Notes: generated by a model from the sequence alone, not told the origin. A stretch of DNA of 12,067 nt from an uncultured Sulfurovum sp. (GCA_947311605.1 CAMZLC010000188.1:1-12067), one strand, 5' to 3'; shown: positions 1-7,261, counted from the first letter of the stretch. A program made the numbers and translations.

Positions 1-233
1 AAAGGGTAGCAGAGAGCAGTGCAGAGAAGAACAGTGTAAGATAAACCATGGGTATGTATACCATAGTTTGGATTATAAGTATTTGATTATTGATACCCGA
101 CCCCATGTGTATTATCGACGTGTAGGTGTATAATCACGCATAAAGCAATGCATGTATATTCGCTGTTTTGTCGTGCCGTACCCCAGATGCTGACAGATTG
201 AATATTGTATTTGGAATGCGCCATGTATTGGGT

Positions 234-251
234 GGTGCGTGGTTACGCACC
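234..251. repeat. REP-like GC-rich hairpin (GGTGCGT / ACGCACC)
   Basis: A perfect 7-bp stem, GGTGCGT (234-240) and ACGCACC (245-251), closes a GGTT tetraloop. The sequence after it (CTTGTGTATT) is not a U-tract, so a terminator is unlikely. GGTGCGT..ACGCACC palindromes, often next to GTAGGGTG motifs, are a recurrent type of intergenic REP/MITE-like repeat in bacteria. Here a CCCGTAGGGTG string follows at 293-303. The dyad is directly visible; calling it a mobile repeat is inference, because no second full copy is in the window. Confidence 0.4.
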
Positions 252-252
252 C

Positions 253-283
253 TTGTGTATTATACATATTGCACAATACACAA
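253..283. repeat. 9-bp perfect inverted repeat upstream of proV
   Basis: TTGTGTATT (253-261) and AATACACAA (275-283) are perfect reverse complements with a 13-base spacer. The left arm overlaps the second copy of TGTGTATTAT (254-263). The dyad sits about 80-100 bp before the first possible proV start, so it could be an operator for the osmoprotectant operon, the second half of the REP-like element just upstream, or a weak RNA hairpin. The symmetry is seen directly; the role is not known. Confidence 0.45.
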
Positions 284-360
284 TCATACATGCCCCGTAG
301 GGTGATGTCGTTGGCACAGTTCCTCGATATTGGCCGAAGTAGGTATCAGTATCTACTGTC

Positions 361-1638
361 GTGGATATTTTAGGAGGAGATATCCTGTTTCTTAGAGACT
401 TAAGTTTTATATGCTATGATAGATATATCAACCACACTACAAAGGAGGGAGCTATCCATAGTGATAAGCAACCAAAATTAATCGTAAAAAATCTCTATAA
501 AATATTTGGTGACAAACCTAAAAAAGCCCTAGCACTCATTGAAAAAGGTATTCACAAAGATCAGATTTTCCAAGAGACAGGCATGACTGTCGGGGTCAAA
601 AATGCAAGTTTCGAGATTTACGAGGGTGAAATATTTGTGATCATGGGTCTTTCTGGCTCAGGGAAATCTACACTAGTAAGACTCCTGAACCGTCTAATTG
701 AGCCCTCTTCGGGTCAGGTGGTGATCGACGGTGTCGATATTACCAATCTCAATGATAAAGCACTCATAGAAATACGAAGAAAAAAACTCTCCATGGTATT
801 TCAATCCTTTGCTCTCATGCCACATATGAACATCGTCGACAATGTAGCTTTTGGTCTGGAGCTCAGTGGCGTTCCCAGGACGCAACGATACGAAAAAGCC
901 AGAGCCGCACTGGCGCAGGTTGAGCTCGAACATTATGAGCATGCTATGCCTAGCGAATTGAGTGGAGGGATGCAGCAGCGGGTAGGACTGGCGAGGGCAC
1001 TTGCCAATGATCCGGATGTGCTTCTCATGGATGAGGCATTTTCGGCACTCGACCCTCTCATACGCACCCAGATGCAAGACGAGCTTATGGCTTTGCAGGA
1101 GAAATCCAAACGCACGATCGTGTTTATTTCACATGATCTGGATGAAGCGATACGCATCGGGGACAGGATCGCGATCATGGAGGGTGGTGAGATCGCTCAG
1201 ATTGGTACCCCCGAAGAGATCATCAGCAGCCCTGCCAATGCGTATGTCAAGTCATTTTTTCAAGGTGTGGATGTGACATCGATCCTTAGTGCATCTTATA
1301 TCATCAAGAAAACGATCCCAACTGTCATTCAAAAAGAGGGCATGGGCATCAAATCCGCAATCAAATATATCAACGATTATGACTGGAGCTATGGACTTTA
1401 CTTGTCCAAAAACAACTATTACTTGGGTCTAATAACACTGGAGTCTCTTGGGTCGAGTCAGACAATTGACGAGGCGATCGTCAGTACATCTACCATACCA
1501 GAAACCACAACGATCAGTGATTTGATCAGCGATGTAGCGAACAATGCTTACCATACCGTGGTGGTCAATGCGCAAGGTAAATATAGGGGGAGCATTTCAA
1601 AAAAACAGCTTCTCATGACACTAGATGAGAGGAGTTGA
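361..1638 (+). CDS. proV: Glycine betaine/proline betaine ABC transporter ATP-binding protein ProV
   Basis: This is the ATPase of the ProU-type osmoprotectant importer, working on the inner face of the cytoplasmic membrane. From the GTG at 361 the product is 425 residues. Visible are Walker A GLSGSGKST (96-104), the Q-loop in MVFQSFALMPH (Gln148), signature LSGGMQQR (200-207), Walker B DVLLMDEAF (219-227) and the switch histidine in ISHDLDEA (His258). The tail from about residue 310 matches the paired CBS region of ProV, which senses ionic strength in the related OpuA. E. coli ProV begins near residue 36 of this reading (KLIVKNLYKIFG corresponds to KLEIKNLYKIFG), so the first 30-odd residues are probably not translated. 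The real start may be an ATC at 454 (394 residues), or a base may be missing near 466-472. The stop codon is one base before proW, so the two are translationally linked. Function is nearly certain; the start is not. Confidence 0.95.
   Translation: MDILGGDILFLRDLSFICYDRYINHTTKEGAIHSDKQPKLIVKNLYKIFGDKPKKALALIEKGIHKDQIFQETGMTVGVKNASFEIYEGEIFVIMGLSGSGKSTLVRLLNRLIEPSSGQVVIDGVDITNLNDKALIEIRRKKLSMVFQSFALMPHMNIVDNVAFGLELSGVPRTQRYEKARAALAQVELEHYEHAMPSELSGGMQQRVGLARALANDPDVLLMDEAFSALDPLIRTQMQDELMALQEKSKRTIVFISHDLDEAIRIGDRIAIMEGGEIAQIGTPEEIISSPANAYVKSFFQGVDVTSILSASYIIKKTIPTVIQKEGMGIKSAIKYINDYDWSYGLYLSKNNYYLGLITLESLGSSQTIDEAIVSTSTIPETTTISDLISDVANNAYHTVVVNAQGKYRGSISKKQLLMTLDERS
442..448 (+). promoter_or_regulatory. 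Strong Shine-Dalgarno site for proV
   Basis: AAGGAGG is an almost ideal ribosome binding site and lies where a ProV of normal length should begin. Yet no ATG, GTG or TTG in the proV frame follows it at usable distance. The codon five bases downstream is ATC (454-456), and the nearest GTG (461) is one base out of frame. A second AGGAGG at 372-377 lies in the loop of a GGATAT/ATATCC hairpin (363-385), seven bases before an in-frame CTG (385). These sites make the proV start uncertain. Confidence 0.6.
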
Positions 1639-1639
1639 G

Positions 1640-2659
1640 ATGGCAGCTGATCCCTGGGGTAATGCATCGACGGCACAAGCGGAAAAAGCATCGAGTGTCA
1701 ACTGGATGGATGTAGCACATATCGAGAAAGCCAAAGATTTTGACATCGTGCATCCGTTTCATGAAGCGGTTATTCCTTTGGGTGATTGGGTTAACCATGG
1801 TATCGATTGGACTGTTGTGCATTTTAGGGAGTTCTTTTTGGCAGCAAAAATACCTGTAGAGGTGATCCTGAAATCGATTGAGTCTTTTTTGCTTTGGCTG
1901 TCGCCTTATGCGGTCATACTCTTTTTTGTATTGATGGCGTTACAGTTTGCTTCTAAAAAATTGGCAGTGGGAACGCTGATAGCATTTTCTGTGATGGGCT
2001 TGATCGGGGCATGGGAAGAGTCGATGATTACGCTCTCTCTGGTCTTGACGGCTGTACTCTTTTCGGTTGCCATCGGATTGCCCCTGGGTATCCTGAGTGC
2101 CAGAAGTGACAGAGCAGATAGGGTCGTCAGACCATTGTTGGATGCGATGCAGACCACCCCTGCCTTTGTCTATCTTATTCCTATCGTGATGCTGTTTGGT
2201 ATCGGAAATGTACCGGGGGTGATTGTAACCATTATCTTTGCACTACCTCCACTGATCAGACTGACCAATTTGGGCATTCGGAAGGTACCGGAGGACTTGA
2301 TAGAAGCGAGCAGATCTTTTGGGGCGACACCTAGCCAGATGCTTTGGAAAGTACAGATACCTGTTGCTATGCCTACGATCATGGCGGGCATCAATCAAAC
2401 CTTGATGCTAGCACTCTCTATGGTGGTGATCGCTTCGATGATCGCCGTGGGAGGACTGGGGCAGATGGTCTTGAGAGGGATCGGTAGATTGGATGTTGGC
2501 TTGGCGGCGGTAGGAGGACTCGGTATCGTGCTTATGGCTGTTGTTTTAGATCGCTTGACACAGAGCATGGGTGCGATAGATGCGGGTAGTAAAACAAAAT
2601 GGTACGAGAGTGGTCCTGTAGGGCTGGCGAGAAAGATTGTGTTGAGAGTCAACTCATAA
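1640..2659 (+). CDS. proW: Glycine betaine/proline betaine ABC transporter permease ProW
   Basis: This is the membrane subunit of ProVWX, 339 residues from the ATG at 1640. I prefer this start to the in-frame ATG at 1625, because AGAGGAG (1628-1634) lies five bases before it and proV ends one base earlier. As in E. coli ProW, a long hydrophilic N-terminal tail (about 1-85, with a PWG motif near 5 and HPFHEAVIPL near 38-47) comes before the membrane segments. The core LLDAMQTTPAFVYLIPIVML (166-185) and the IGNVPGV stretch are nearly invariant in the family. The EAA loop that contacts ProV is EASRSFGATPSQMLWKVQIP (222-241). The C-terminal part holds MVVIASMIAVGGLGQ and ends near the family's usual length (354 in E. 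coli). I see nothing broken. Confidence 0.96.
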   Translation: MAADPWGNASTAQAEKASSVNWMDVAHIEKAKDFDIVHPFHEAVIPLGDWVNHGIDWTVVHFREFFLAAKIPVEVILKSIESFLLWLSPYAVILFFVLMALQFASKKLAVGTLIAFSVMGLIGAWEESMITLSLVLTAVLFSVAIGLPLGILSARSDRADRVVRPLLDAMQTTPAFVYLIPIVMLFGIGNVPGVIVTIIFALPPLIRLTNLGIRKVPEDLIEASRSFGATPSQMLWKVQIPVAMPTIMAGINQTLMLALSMVVIASMIAVGGLGQMVLRGIGRLDVGLAAVGGLGIVLMAVVLDRLTQSMGAIDAGSKTKWYESGPVGLARKIVLRVNS

Positions 2660-2693
2660 AAATCACAAAACATTATACCAAAGGAGAAGAATC

Positions 2694-3659
2694 ATGAAGA
2701 AACTAACACTGGTAGTGATAGCACTGTGCATGACAAGTAGCGTATATGCTACGAAAGTTACGGCAGTCAAAACCAATATTGCAGAAGAGGGCTTTCAGCT
2801 CTATGTGGCGACTGAAATCGTCAAGCAGCTAGGCTATGCTGTTGAAGTCACCAATGATGTAGGTTATGAAGTGGCATACAAGGAGATTGCATCCAATTAC
2901 CAAAGCCCCGATGTCTATTTTATGGCATCCAACTGGGATCCGCTACATAATGCCAAGCTCAAGGGTGCAGGCGGATCTGAGAAGCTTGTGCAGCTAGGAG
3001 AGTATATTTCTGGATGTGCACAGGGCTATCTGATAGATAAAAAGACAGCCGATAAATATGGTATCAAATATATCAATGACCTCAAAAAACCAGAGATAGC
3101 TAAACTGTTTGACAGTAACGGTGACGGCAAGGCAGATTTGGCAGGTTGTGGTGCCGGATGGGGCTGTGAAAAGGTGATTGAGCACCAATTGACTGCTTTT
3201 GGTCTGAGGGACACAGTGACACACAATCAGGGCGAATACTCAGCGATAATCGCCGACACGATTGCTCGATACAAGAATGGCAAGCCTGTCTTGTATTATA
3301 CTTGGACTCCCTATTGGGTCAGTGGTAAACTCGTCCCTGGAAAAGATGTAGTATTTTTACAGGTGACACACTCAGCACACCCTATCGTCAAGTCTACAAA
3401 GCTCTCTAACGGCGCAGATTATGGATTTGCGGTAAACTCTCAAAGAATTGTTGCCAATGCAAGTATTATCCAATACAAAGATCTGACTAAACTGTTTGAG
3501 CTCATAAAACTAGATGTCAATGATGTGAGCGGTGAAAATATGCTCATGAGCAAAGGCGAAAACAAGGAAGCAGATATCAAGAGACATGCCCATGTGTGGG
3601 TCAAAGCCAATCAGGCTAAAATCGATGGTTGGATCAAGGACGCAAAAGCCGCAAAATAG
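2694..3659 (+). CDS. proX: Periplasmic glycine betaine/proline betaine-binding protein ProX
   Basis: This is the substrate-binding protein that delivers betaines to ProW, 321 residues. A signal peptide (about 1-19, MKKLTLVVIALCMTSSVYA, cleaved before Thr20) exports it; with no lipobox it should be a soluble periplasmic protein, as in Gram-negative ProU. The three tryptophans of the aromatic box that cages the quaternary ammonium are present: Trp81 in NWDPLH, Trp156 in GWGCE and Trp204 in YTWTPYW. Cys152 and Cys158 match the disulfide pair of E. coli ProX. SNGDGKADLAGC and VTHNQGEY are further family blocks. A third mature cysteine (Cys108, in SGCAQGYLID) replaces the alanine of E. coli and looks unpaired. 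The start is clear: AAGGAG at 2681-2686, seven bases before ATG. A 34-base gap follows proW, so it should be the last gene of the operon. Confidence 0.96.
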   Translation: MKKLTLVVIALCMTSSVYATKVTAVKTNIAEEGFQLYVATEIVKQLGYAVEVTNDVGYEVAYKEIASNYQSPDVYFMASNWDPLHNAKLKGAGGSEKLVQLGEYISGCAQGYLIDKKTADKYGIKYINDLKKPEIAKLFDSNGDGKADLAGCGAGWGCEKVIEHQLTAFGLRDTVTHNQGEYSAIIADTIARYKNGKPVLYYTWTPYWVSGKLVPGKDVVFLQVTHSAHPIVKSTKLSNGADYGFAVNSQRIVANASIIQYKDLTKLFELIKLDVNDVSGENMLMSKGENKEADIKRHAHVWVKANQAKIDGWIKDAKAAK

Positions 3660-3700
3660 ATATACTCCGGGAAGATATAGAATCTCCTAGCGTCGCAACC

Positions 3701-4492
3701 CTAAAGATCTATCTTGGGGATGGCAGAGAGGAGCTTTTGAGTATAGTCGTGCTCGGGGTTTTGGAAAAGTGCTTCGGCGGGCTTCATCTCAACGATCTTG
3801 CCATAATACATCACTATGATGCGATCTGAGATATGGTTGACCACACTTAGATCGTGGGAGATGAAAATATAGGTGAGGTTGAACTCCTCCTGGAGATCTA
3901 GCAGAAGATTGAGTACCTGCGCCTGAATCGAGACATCCAGTGCAGAGACCGGTTCGTCGCAGATGATGATCTCCGGGTTGAGTGCCAAGGCACGGGCGAT
4001 ACCGATGCGCTGCCGCTGACCACCGGAGAACTGGTGCGGATAGCGGTCATACCACTCGGGAAGCATCCCTACCCTTTCCATGAGATAGAGAACCCGTTCT
4101 TTGATCTCTCCTTTGCTCATATCGCTGTTGAGTGCGAGTGGTTCGGCGATGATGCGCCCGACCTTCCAGCGGGGATTGAGGGAAGAGTAGGGGTCTTGGA
4201 AAATAATCTGCACTTTTTTACGATACGCTACCAGATCACTACCACTAAGTTTGGTGATGTCTGCACCTTCAAAGAGAATCTCCCCACCGGTGGGCTCCTC
4301 GATTTTAAGGATCATCTTCGCGGTAGTAGATTTGCCGCAGCCGCTCTCTCCTACGATACTGAGTATCTCTCCTTTTTTGACCTCAAAAGAGATACTATCA
4401 ACAGCCTTAATGATTTTGGGCTTTTTGAAAAGGCCTAGATTGATCTCGTAGTGCTTCTTGAGCTGTTTGATCTGAAAAATAGTATCACTCAT
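3701..4492 (-). CDS. dppF: Dipeptide ABC transporter ATP-binding protein DppF
   Basis: This is the second ATPase of the dipeptide importer, 263 residues and the last gene of the dppABCDF operon. Motifs: Walker A GESGCGKST (48-56), the Q-loop in IIFQDPYSSLNPR (Gln99), signature FSGGQRQR (155-162), Walker B EIIICDEP (174-181) and switch histidine His213 in ISHDLSVV. The QDPYSSLNPR string is typical of the DppF/OppF side of the pair. The protein stops soon after DYTQKLLSAIPKIDL, so it lacks the roughly 60-residue C-terminal oligo_HPY extension with its cysteines that enteric DppF carries. H. pylori DppF is similarly short as I recall. Its start overlaps the dppD stop by four bases (ATGA), implying coupled translation. 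It converges on proX with 41 bases between stops and no convincing terminator. Confidence 0.93.
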   Translation of the reverse strand: MSDTIFQIKQLKKHYEINLGLFKKPKIIKAVDSISFEVKKGEILSIVGESGCGKSTTAKMILKIEEPTGGEILFEGADITKLSGSDLVAYRKKVQIIFQDPYSSLNPRWKVGRIIAEPLALNSDMSKGEIKERVLYLMERVGMLPEWYDRYPHQFSGGQRQRIGIARALALNPEIIICDEPVSALDVSIQAQVLNLLLDLQEEFNLTYIFISHDLSVVNHISDRIIVMYYGKIVEMKPAEALFQNPEHDYTQKLLSAIPKIDL

Positions 4493-5355
4493 CGGATCTC
4501 CTTGGGAAAGGACAGGTAGTCCACGGTATCATCCACGGTGTCCAGGCGCGATTTGCGTGGGGTGACACCGGGTTTGGGGATGGAGTTGAGCAGGGCTTTG
4601 GTGTAAGGGTGTTTGGGGTTCTCGAAGAGCTCTTTGGCGGAGGCTTTTTCTACGATATGACCCCGGTACATGACCACCACCTCGTCGGCAATCTGATAGA
4701 CCACAGCCAGGTCGTGAGTGATAAACAGGATCGAGGTACCGGTCTCATCTTGAAGCTTTTTCATCAGATCAAGTACCTGTGCCTGGATCGTAACATCGAG
4801 TGCCGTAGTAGGCTCATCGGCGATGAGAAGCTTCGGTTCACAGGCCATAGCGATAGCGATCATCACCCGCTGCCGCTGTCCTCCGCTGAGCTTGAAAGGG
4901 TACTCCCCATACTTCTCTTTGGGATCAGGGATGCCGACAAGATCGAGGGCTTCGACGACTTTGTCAAAACGCTGCTGTTTGTTTAGCTCTTTGTGGTGGA
5001 GCCGCAGGGCTTCGTCGATCTGGTATCCGACGGTATAGGAGGGATTGAGGGAGGTCATGGGTTCTTGGAAGATCATGGCAACATCGCGACCCCGTACCTT
5101 TCGCATCTGTGCATCGGAAAGCTTGAGCAGATTGCTTTCTTCCAAAATAATTTCACCGCCAACGATCCTGCCGGGATGGTCGATCAGCTGCATGATGCTC
5201 ATGGCAGTGATACTTTTACCTGATCCACTCTCCCCGACGATGCAGACCGTCTTGCCCTGTGGGATCTCAAAACTCACATTATTTACGGCTTTATTGACCT
5301 CTCCTTCGTCCGAAAAGAAATAGGTTTTGAGATTTTTCACTTCTATTAAATTCAT
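4489..5355 (-). CDS. dppD: Dipeptide ABC transporter ATP-binding protein DppD
   Basis: This is the first ATPase of the importer, paired with DppF. I use the ATG at 5355 (288 residues), which overlaps the dppC stop as TGATG and has an AAGGAT-type ribosome site five bases upstream; a GTG one codon earlier (5358) is possible but too close to that site. Motifs, numbered from this ATG: Walker A GESGSGKSI (41-49), Q-loop in MIFQEPMTSLNP (Gln97), signature LSGGQRQR (156-163), Walker B LLIADEP (176-182) and switch histidine His214. QEPMTSLNP is typical of the DppD/OppD type. After the HPYTKALL motif (249-256) the family normally continues with a cysteine-bearing segment; here there are only about 32 residues with no cysteine. 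Confidence 0.94.
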   Translation of the reverse strand: MNLIEVKNLKTYFFSDEGEVNKAVNNVSFEIPQGKTVCIVGESGSGKSITAMSIMQLIDHPGRIVGGEIILEESNLLKLSDAQMRKVRGRDVAMIFQEPMTSLNPSYTVGYQIDEALRLHHKELNKQQRFDKVVEALDLVGIPDPKEKYGEYPFKLSGGQRQRVMIAIAMACEPKLLIADEPTTALDVTIQAQVLDLMKKLQDETGTSILFITHDLAVVYQIADEVVVMYRGHIVEKASAKELFENPKHPYTKALLNSIPKPGVTPRKSRLDTVDDTVDYLSFPKEIR

Positions 5356-6206
5356 CACTTATCCTTCAGCTTTGGATCGAGCACATCCATGAGTCCATCA
5401 CCCATGAGATTGAAGCCCAGTACGGTCAGAAAAATAGCCAATCCAGGATAAAAGATCATCCAGGGTGCGGTGGTGATGAACTGCAATGAATCACTAAGCA
5501 TCGCACCCCATTCCGGAGTAGGCGGCTGCGCCCCGAGACCTAAGAAACTCAGCCCAGCTGCTTCGAGGACTGCCGAAGCAAAGCCCATGGTGGACTGGAC
5601 GATGATAGGAGTAGCGGCATTGGGGAGGATGACTTTGAACATCAGGCGCATATTGGAGGAGCCGTTGATGCGGCTGGCGATGACATACTCTTTTTCCCGT
5701 TCTGTCAGCACCGAGGCGCGCACCACTCTGGCATAGGTAGGGATACCGACGATACCGATGGCGATCATAGCGTTGGTAAGGCTGGGTCCGAGAATCGAGA
5801 CCACTACGATTGCCAGCAGGATTGCAGGTATCGAGAGCATGATATCCACGATCCGCATGATAAAGAGATCGACCTTTCCCCCAAAATAGGCTGCCAGCAT
5901 CCCCATGGTCAGCCCAAAGCTCAGCGACATTCCGACCGAGATAGCACCTACCATCAGTGAGATGCGGGCTCCGTAGATAATACGGGAAAAGAGATCCCGC
6001 CCAAAATCATCTGTACCTAAAAAGAACTGATGCAGTCCTCCCTCTTCCCACATTGGTGGAGTGAGGCGGTGCACCAAATCCTGATCAGCAGGGAGGTGTG
6101 GTGCGATCCAAGGGGCAAAAATCGCCATAAAGATCAGTAGAACCACAATAAAGAAGCCCAGCACTGCTGATTTATTCTTTTTGTACTGTTTGATAAAATC
6201 TCTCAT
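5355..6206 (-). CDS. dppC: Dipeptide ABC transporter permease DppC
   Basis: This is one of the two membrane subunits of the dipeptide channel, 283 residues. A positively charged start (MRDFIKQYKKNK) precedes the first membrane segment (about 14-33), as usual for DppC/OppC. The block FFLGTDDFGRDLFSRIIYGA (61-80) and the block LGLGAQPPTPEWGAML (222-237) are strong signatures of this permease family. The EAA loop that contacts the ATPases is near 170-197 (EKEYVIASRINGSS through KVILPNA). The C-terminus, NLMGDGLMDVLDPKL, is also typical. Its ATG overlaps the dppB stop as TGATG and its own stop overlaps the dppD ATG in the same way, so dppB, dppC and dppD are likely translated together. Confidence 0.95.
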   Translation of the reverse strand: MRDFIKQYKKNKSAVLGFFIVVLLIFMAIFAPWIAPHLPADQDLVHRLTPPMWEEGGLHQFFLGTDDFGRDLFSRIIYGARISLMVGAISVGMSLSFGLTMGMLAAYFGGKVDLFIMRIVDIMLSIPAILLAIVVVSILGPSLTNAMIAIGIVGIPTYARVVRASVLTEREKEYVIASRINGSSNMRLMFKVILPNAATPIIVQSTMGFASAVLEAAGLSFLGLGAQPPTPEWGAMLSDSLQFITTAPWMIFYPGLAIFLTVLGFNLMGDGLMDVLDPKLKDK

Positions 6207-7210
6207 CAGCGCAACCTTATCTTGGGGTTGATGACGGCATAGAGTAGATCGACGACAAGGTTGATAAGAATAAACATGGAGGCGATGATTAGTGTGGCTG
6301 ACTGAATGACCGGGAAATCACGCTGGTAGACGGCATTGACCAGCCATTTTCCAATCCCGGGCCAGGAGAAAGTGGTCTCTGTCAGGATCGATCCAGCAAA
6401 CAGACTCCCGAGCATCAGACCAATAATGGTCACCACCGGCATCAGGGCATTGCGCAGGGCATGGATAGCAACGACTTGAAACCTGGAGCAGCCTTTGGCG
6501 CGGGCAGTCTTGATATACTCCTCTTTCATCACCTCTATCATACTGCTTCGGGTCATCCGTGCGATGATTGCCATCGGGATGGTTCCCAATGCAATGGCAG
6601 GAAGAATGAGGTGTTTGAATGCATCCCAGAATGCCTCATAATCATGGGCGATCAGTGAATCAATGAGGTACAAGCCTGTCACATGCTCAATATCAAATTC
6701 ATAGCCCAGTCGCCCCGAGACCGGCAGCCAGCCCAGCTTGACCGAGAAGAAGTAGATCAGCAGGAGCCCCAGCCAAAATACCGGCATCGAGACACCTGCC
6801 AGCGCACCGAACATACTGGTATAGTCGAAGATCGAGTAGCGTTTGATCGCTGAGATGATGCCGGCAAGTACCCCCAGTATAGTAGCGATGATCATCGCCA
6901 TAGAAGCAAGCTCTAGCGTGGCAGGAAAACGGTCCGAAAACTCTGACCATACCGGTTCGTAGCTGTTGGCAGATCTGCCAAAATCTCCATGCAGAACATT
7001 TTTCATATAGATGTAGTACTGTGTGTAGAGTGGCTTGTCCAACCCCATCTGCTCTCTGAGCTCCTTGACAGACTGGGGATTGGCTTTCTCTCCCAGCATG
7101 GCAACAGCCGGATCACCTGGAGCCAAATGCACCATGGAGAAGACCATAATGGTCACACCTATCAACGTGGGTATTGTCCAGATCAACCGTTTGAGAATAT
7201 AGGAAAACAA
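6206..7210 (-). CDS. dppB: Dipeptide ABC transporter permease DppB (TTG start)
   Basis: This is the other membrane subunit of the dipeptide channel, 334 residues. It starts at TTG (7208-7210), supported by a strong AGAAGGAGG site four bases upstream and by the family-typical opening MFSYILKRLIWTIPTLIGVT. The HLAPGDPA block (28-35), the region around FPATLELA (95-102), the EAA loop (about 230-258, EEYIKTARAKG through HALRNALMP), the TETTFSWPGIG block (277-287) and the ending DLLYAVINPKIR are all expected for DppB. The rare start codon and the short spacing, after a 105-base spacer with two hairpins, suggest that dppB is made at lower level than the binding protein dppA just upstream. Confidence 0.94.
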   Translation of the reverse strand: MFSYILKRLIWTIPTLIGVTIMVFSMVHLAPGDPAVAMLGEKANPQSVKELREQMGLDKPLYTQYYIYMKNVLHGDFGRSANSYEPVWSEFSDRFPATLELASMAMIIATILGVLAGIISAIKRYSIFDYTSMFGALAGVSMPVFWLGLLLIYFFSVKLGWLPVSGRLGYEFDIEHVTGLYLIDSLIAHDYEAFWDAFKHLILPAIALGTIPMAIIARMTRSSMIEVMKEEYIKTARAKGCSRFQVVAIHALRNALMPVVTIIGLMLGSLFAGSILTETTFSWPGIGKWLVNAVYQRDFPVIQSATLIIASMFILINLVVDLLYAVINPKIRLR

Positions 7211-7214
7211 AAAA

Positions 7215-7223
7215 CCTCCTTCT
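7215..7223 (-). promoter_or_regulatory. Ribosome binding site of dppB
   Basis: On the minus strand the site reads AGAAGGAGG, followed by TTTT and then the TTG start at 7210. It fixes the choice of TTG, since the next in-frame candidates would remove the conserved N-terminal membrane segment. The four-base spacing is short for so strong a site. Confidence 0.6.
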
Positions 7224-7229
7224 GATCAC

Positions 7230-7261
7230 TTGACTGAAAAACCCTTGGGTCTTTCGGTCAA
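7230..7261 (-). repeat. Long imperfect hairpin between dppA and dppB
   Basis: In the operon transcript (minus strand) TTGAC and GTCAA (7257-7261 and 7230-7234) close a stem that continues inward with GAAA/TTTC and ACC/GGT around a CAAG loop. One A/C mismatch and one G-U pair interrupt it, giving about 13 pairs in 32 bases. It lies just upstream of the dppB ribosome site and no U-run follows it, so it is not a simple terminator. Such hairpins between a binding-protein gene and its permease gene can protect or partly terminate the upstream mRNA, as in malE-malF. The structure is seen; the role is inference. Confidence 0.6.

Larger units (their letters stand above)
1..440. other. Non-coding region upstream of proVWX, rich in small dyads
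   Basis: No convincing gene lies here. The only ATG-started frames are short (12, 17, 25 and 29 codons, from 48, 148, 223 and 216) and none has a Shine-Dalgarno sequence. The stretch is less A/T-rich than the other spacers in the window and is full of small dyads: GGTAT-GT-ATACC at 51-62, a GC hairpin at 234-251, a 9-bp inverted repeat at 253-283, and a CATGCCC/GGGTGATG hairpin at 289-307. The decamer TGTGTATTAT occurs at 106-115 and again at 254-263. The proVWX promoter must lie here or further upstream, but I cannot place its -10 and -35 with confidence. Bases 361-453 are in frame with proV but look more like leader than protein. Confidence 0.6.

Noticed and set aside
1..9. AAA-GGG-TAG as the last codons of an upstream gene
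   Set aside because: Two codons and a stop at the window edge are not evidence of a coding sequence.
216..305. Short ATG-started frames (25 and 29 codons) in the proV upstream region
   Set aside because: No ribosome binding site precedes either, they overlap strong dyads, and the residues look like no small protein I know.
310..332. TTGGCACAGTTCCTCGAT as a sigma-54 promoter
   Set aside because: The -24 half (TGGCAC) is good but the -12 GC is absent at the required spacing (CG is found instead).
694..1276. Open frames on both strands inside proV (for example 694-1077 minus, 1001-1276 plus)
   Set aside because: They lie within a highly conserved gene, have no ribosome sites and show no family motifs; they are shadows of proV.
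3699..3719. CCCTAAAGAT/ATCTTGGGG dyad at the convergent ends of proX and dppF as a bidirectional terminator
   Set aside because: The stem needs a bulge and a tiny loop, overlaps the dppF stop, and has no U-run on either strand.
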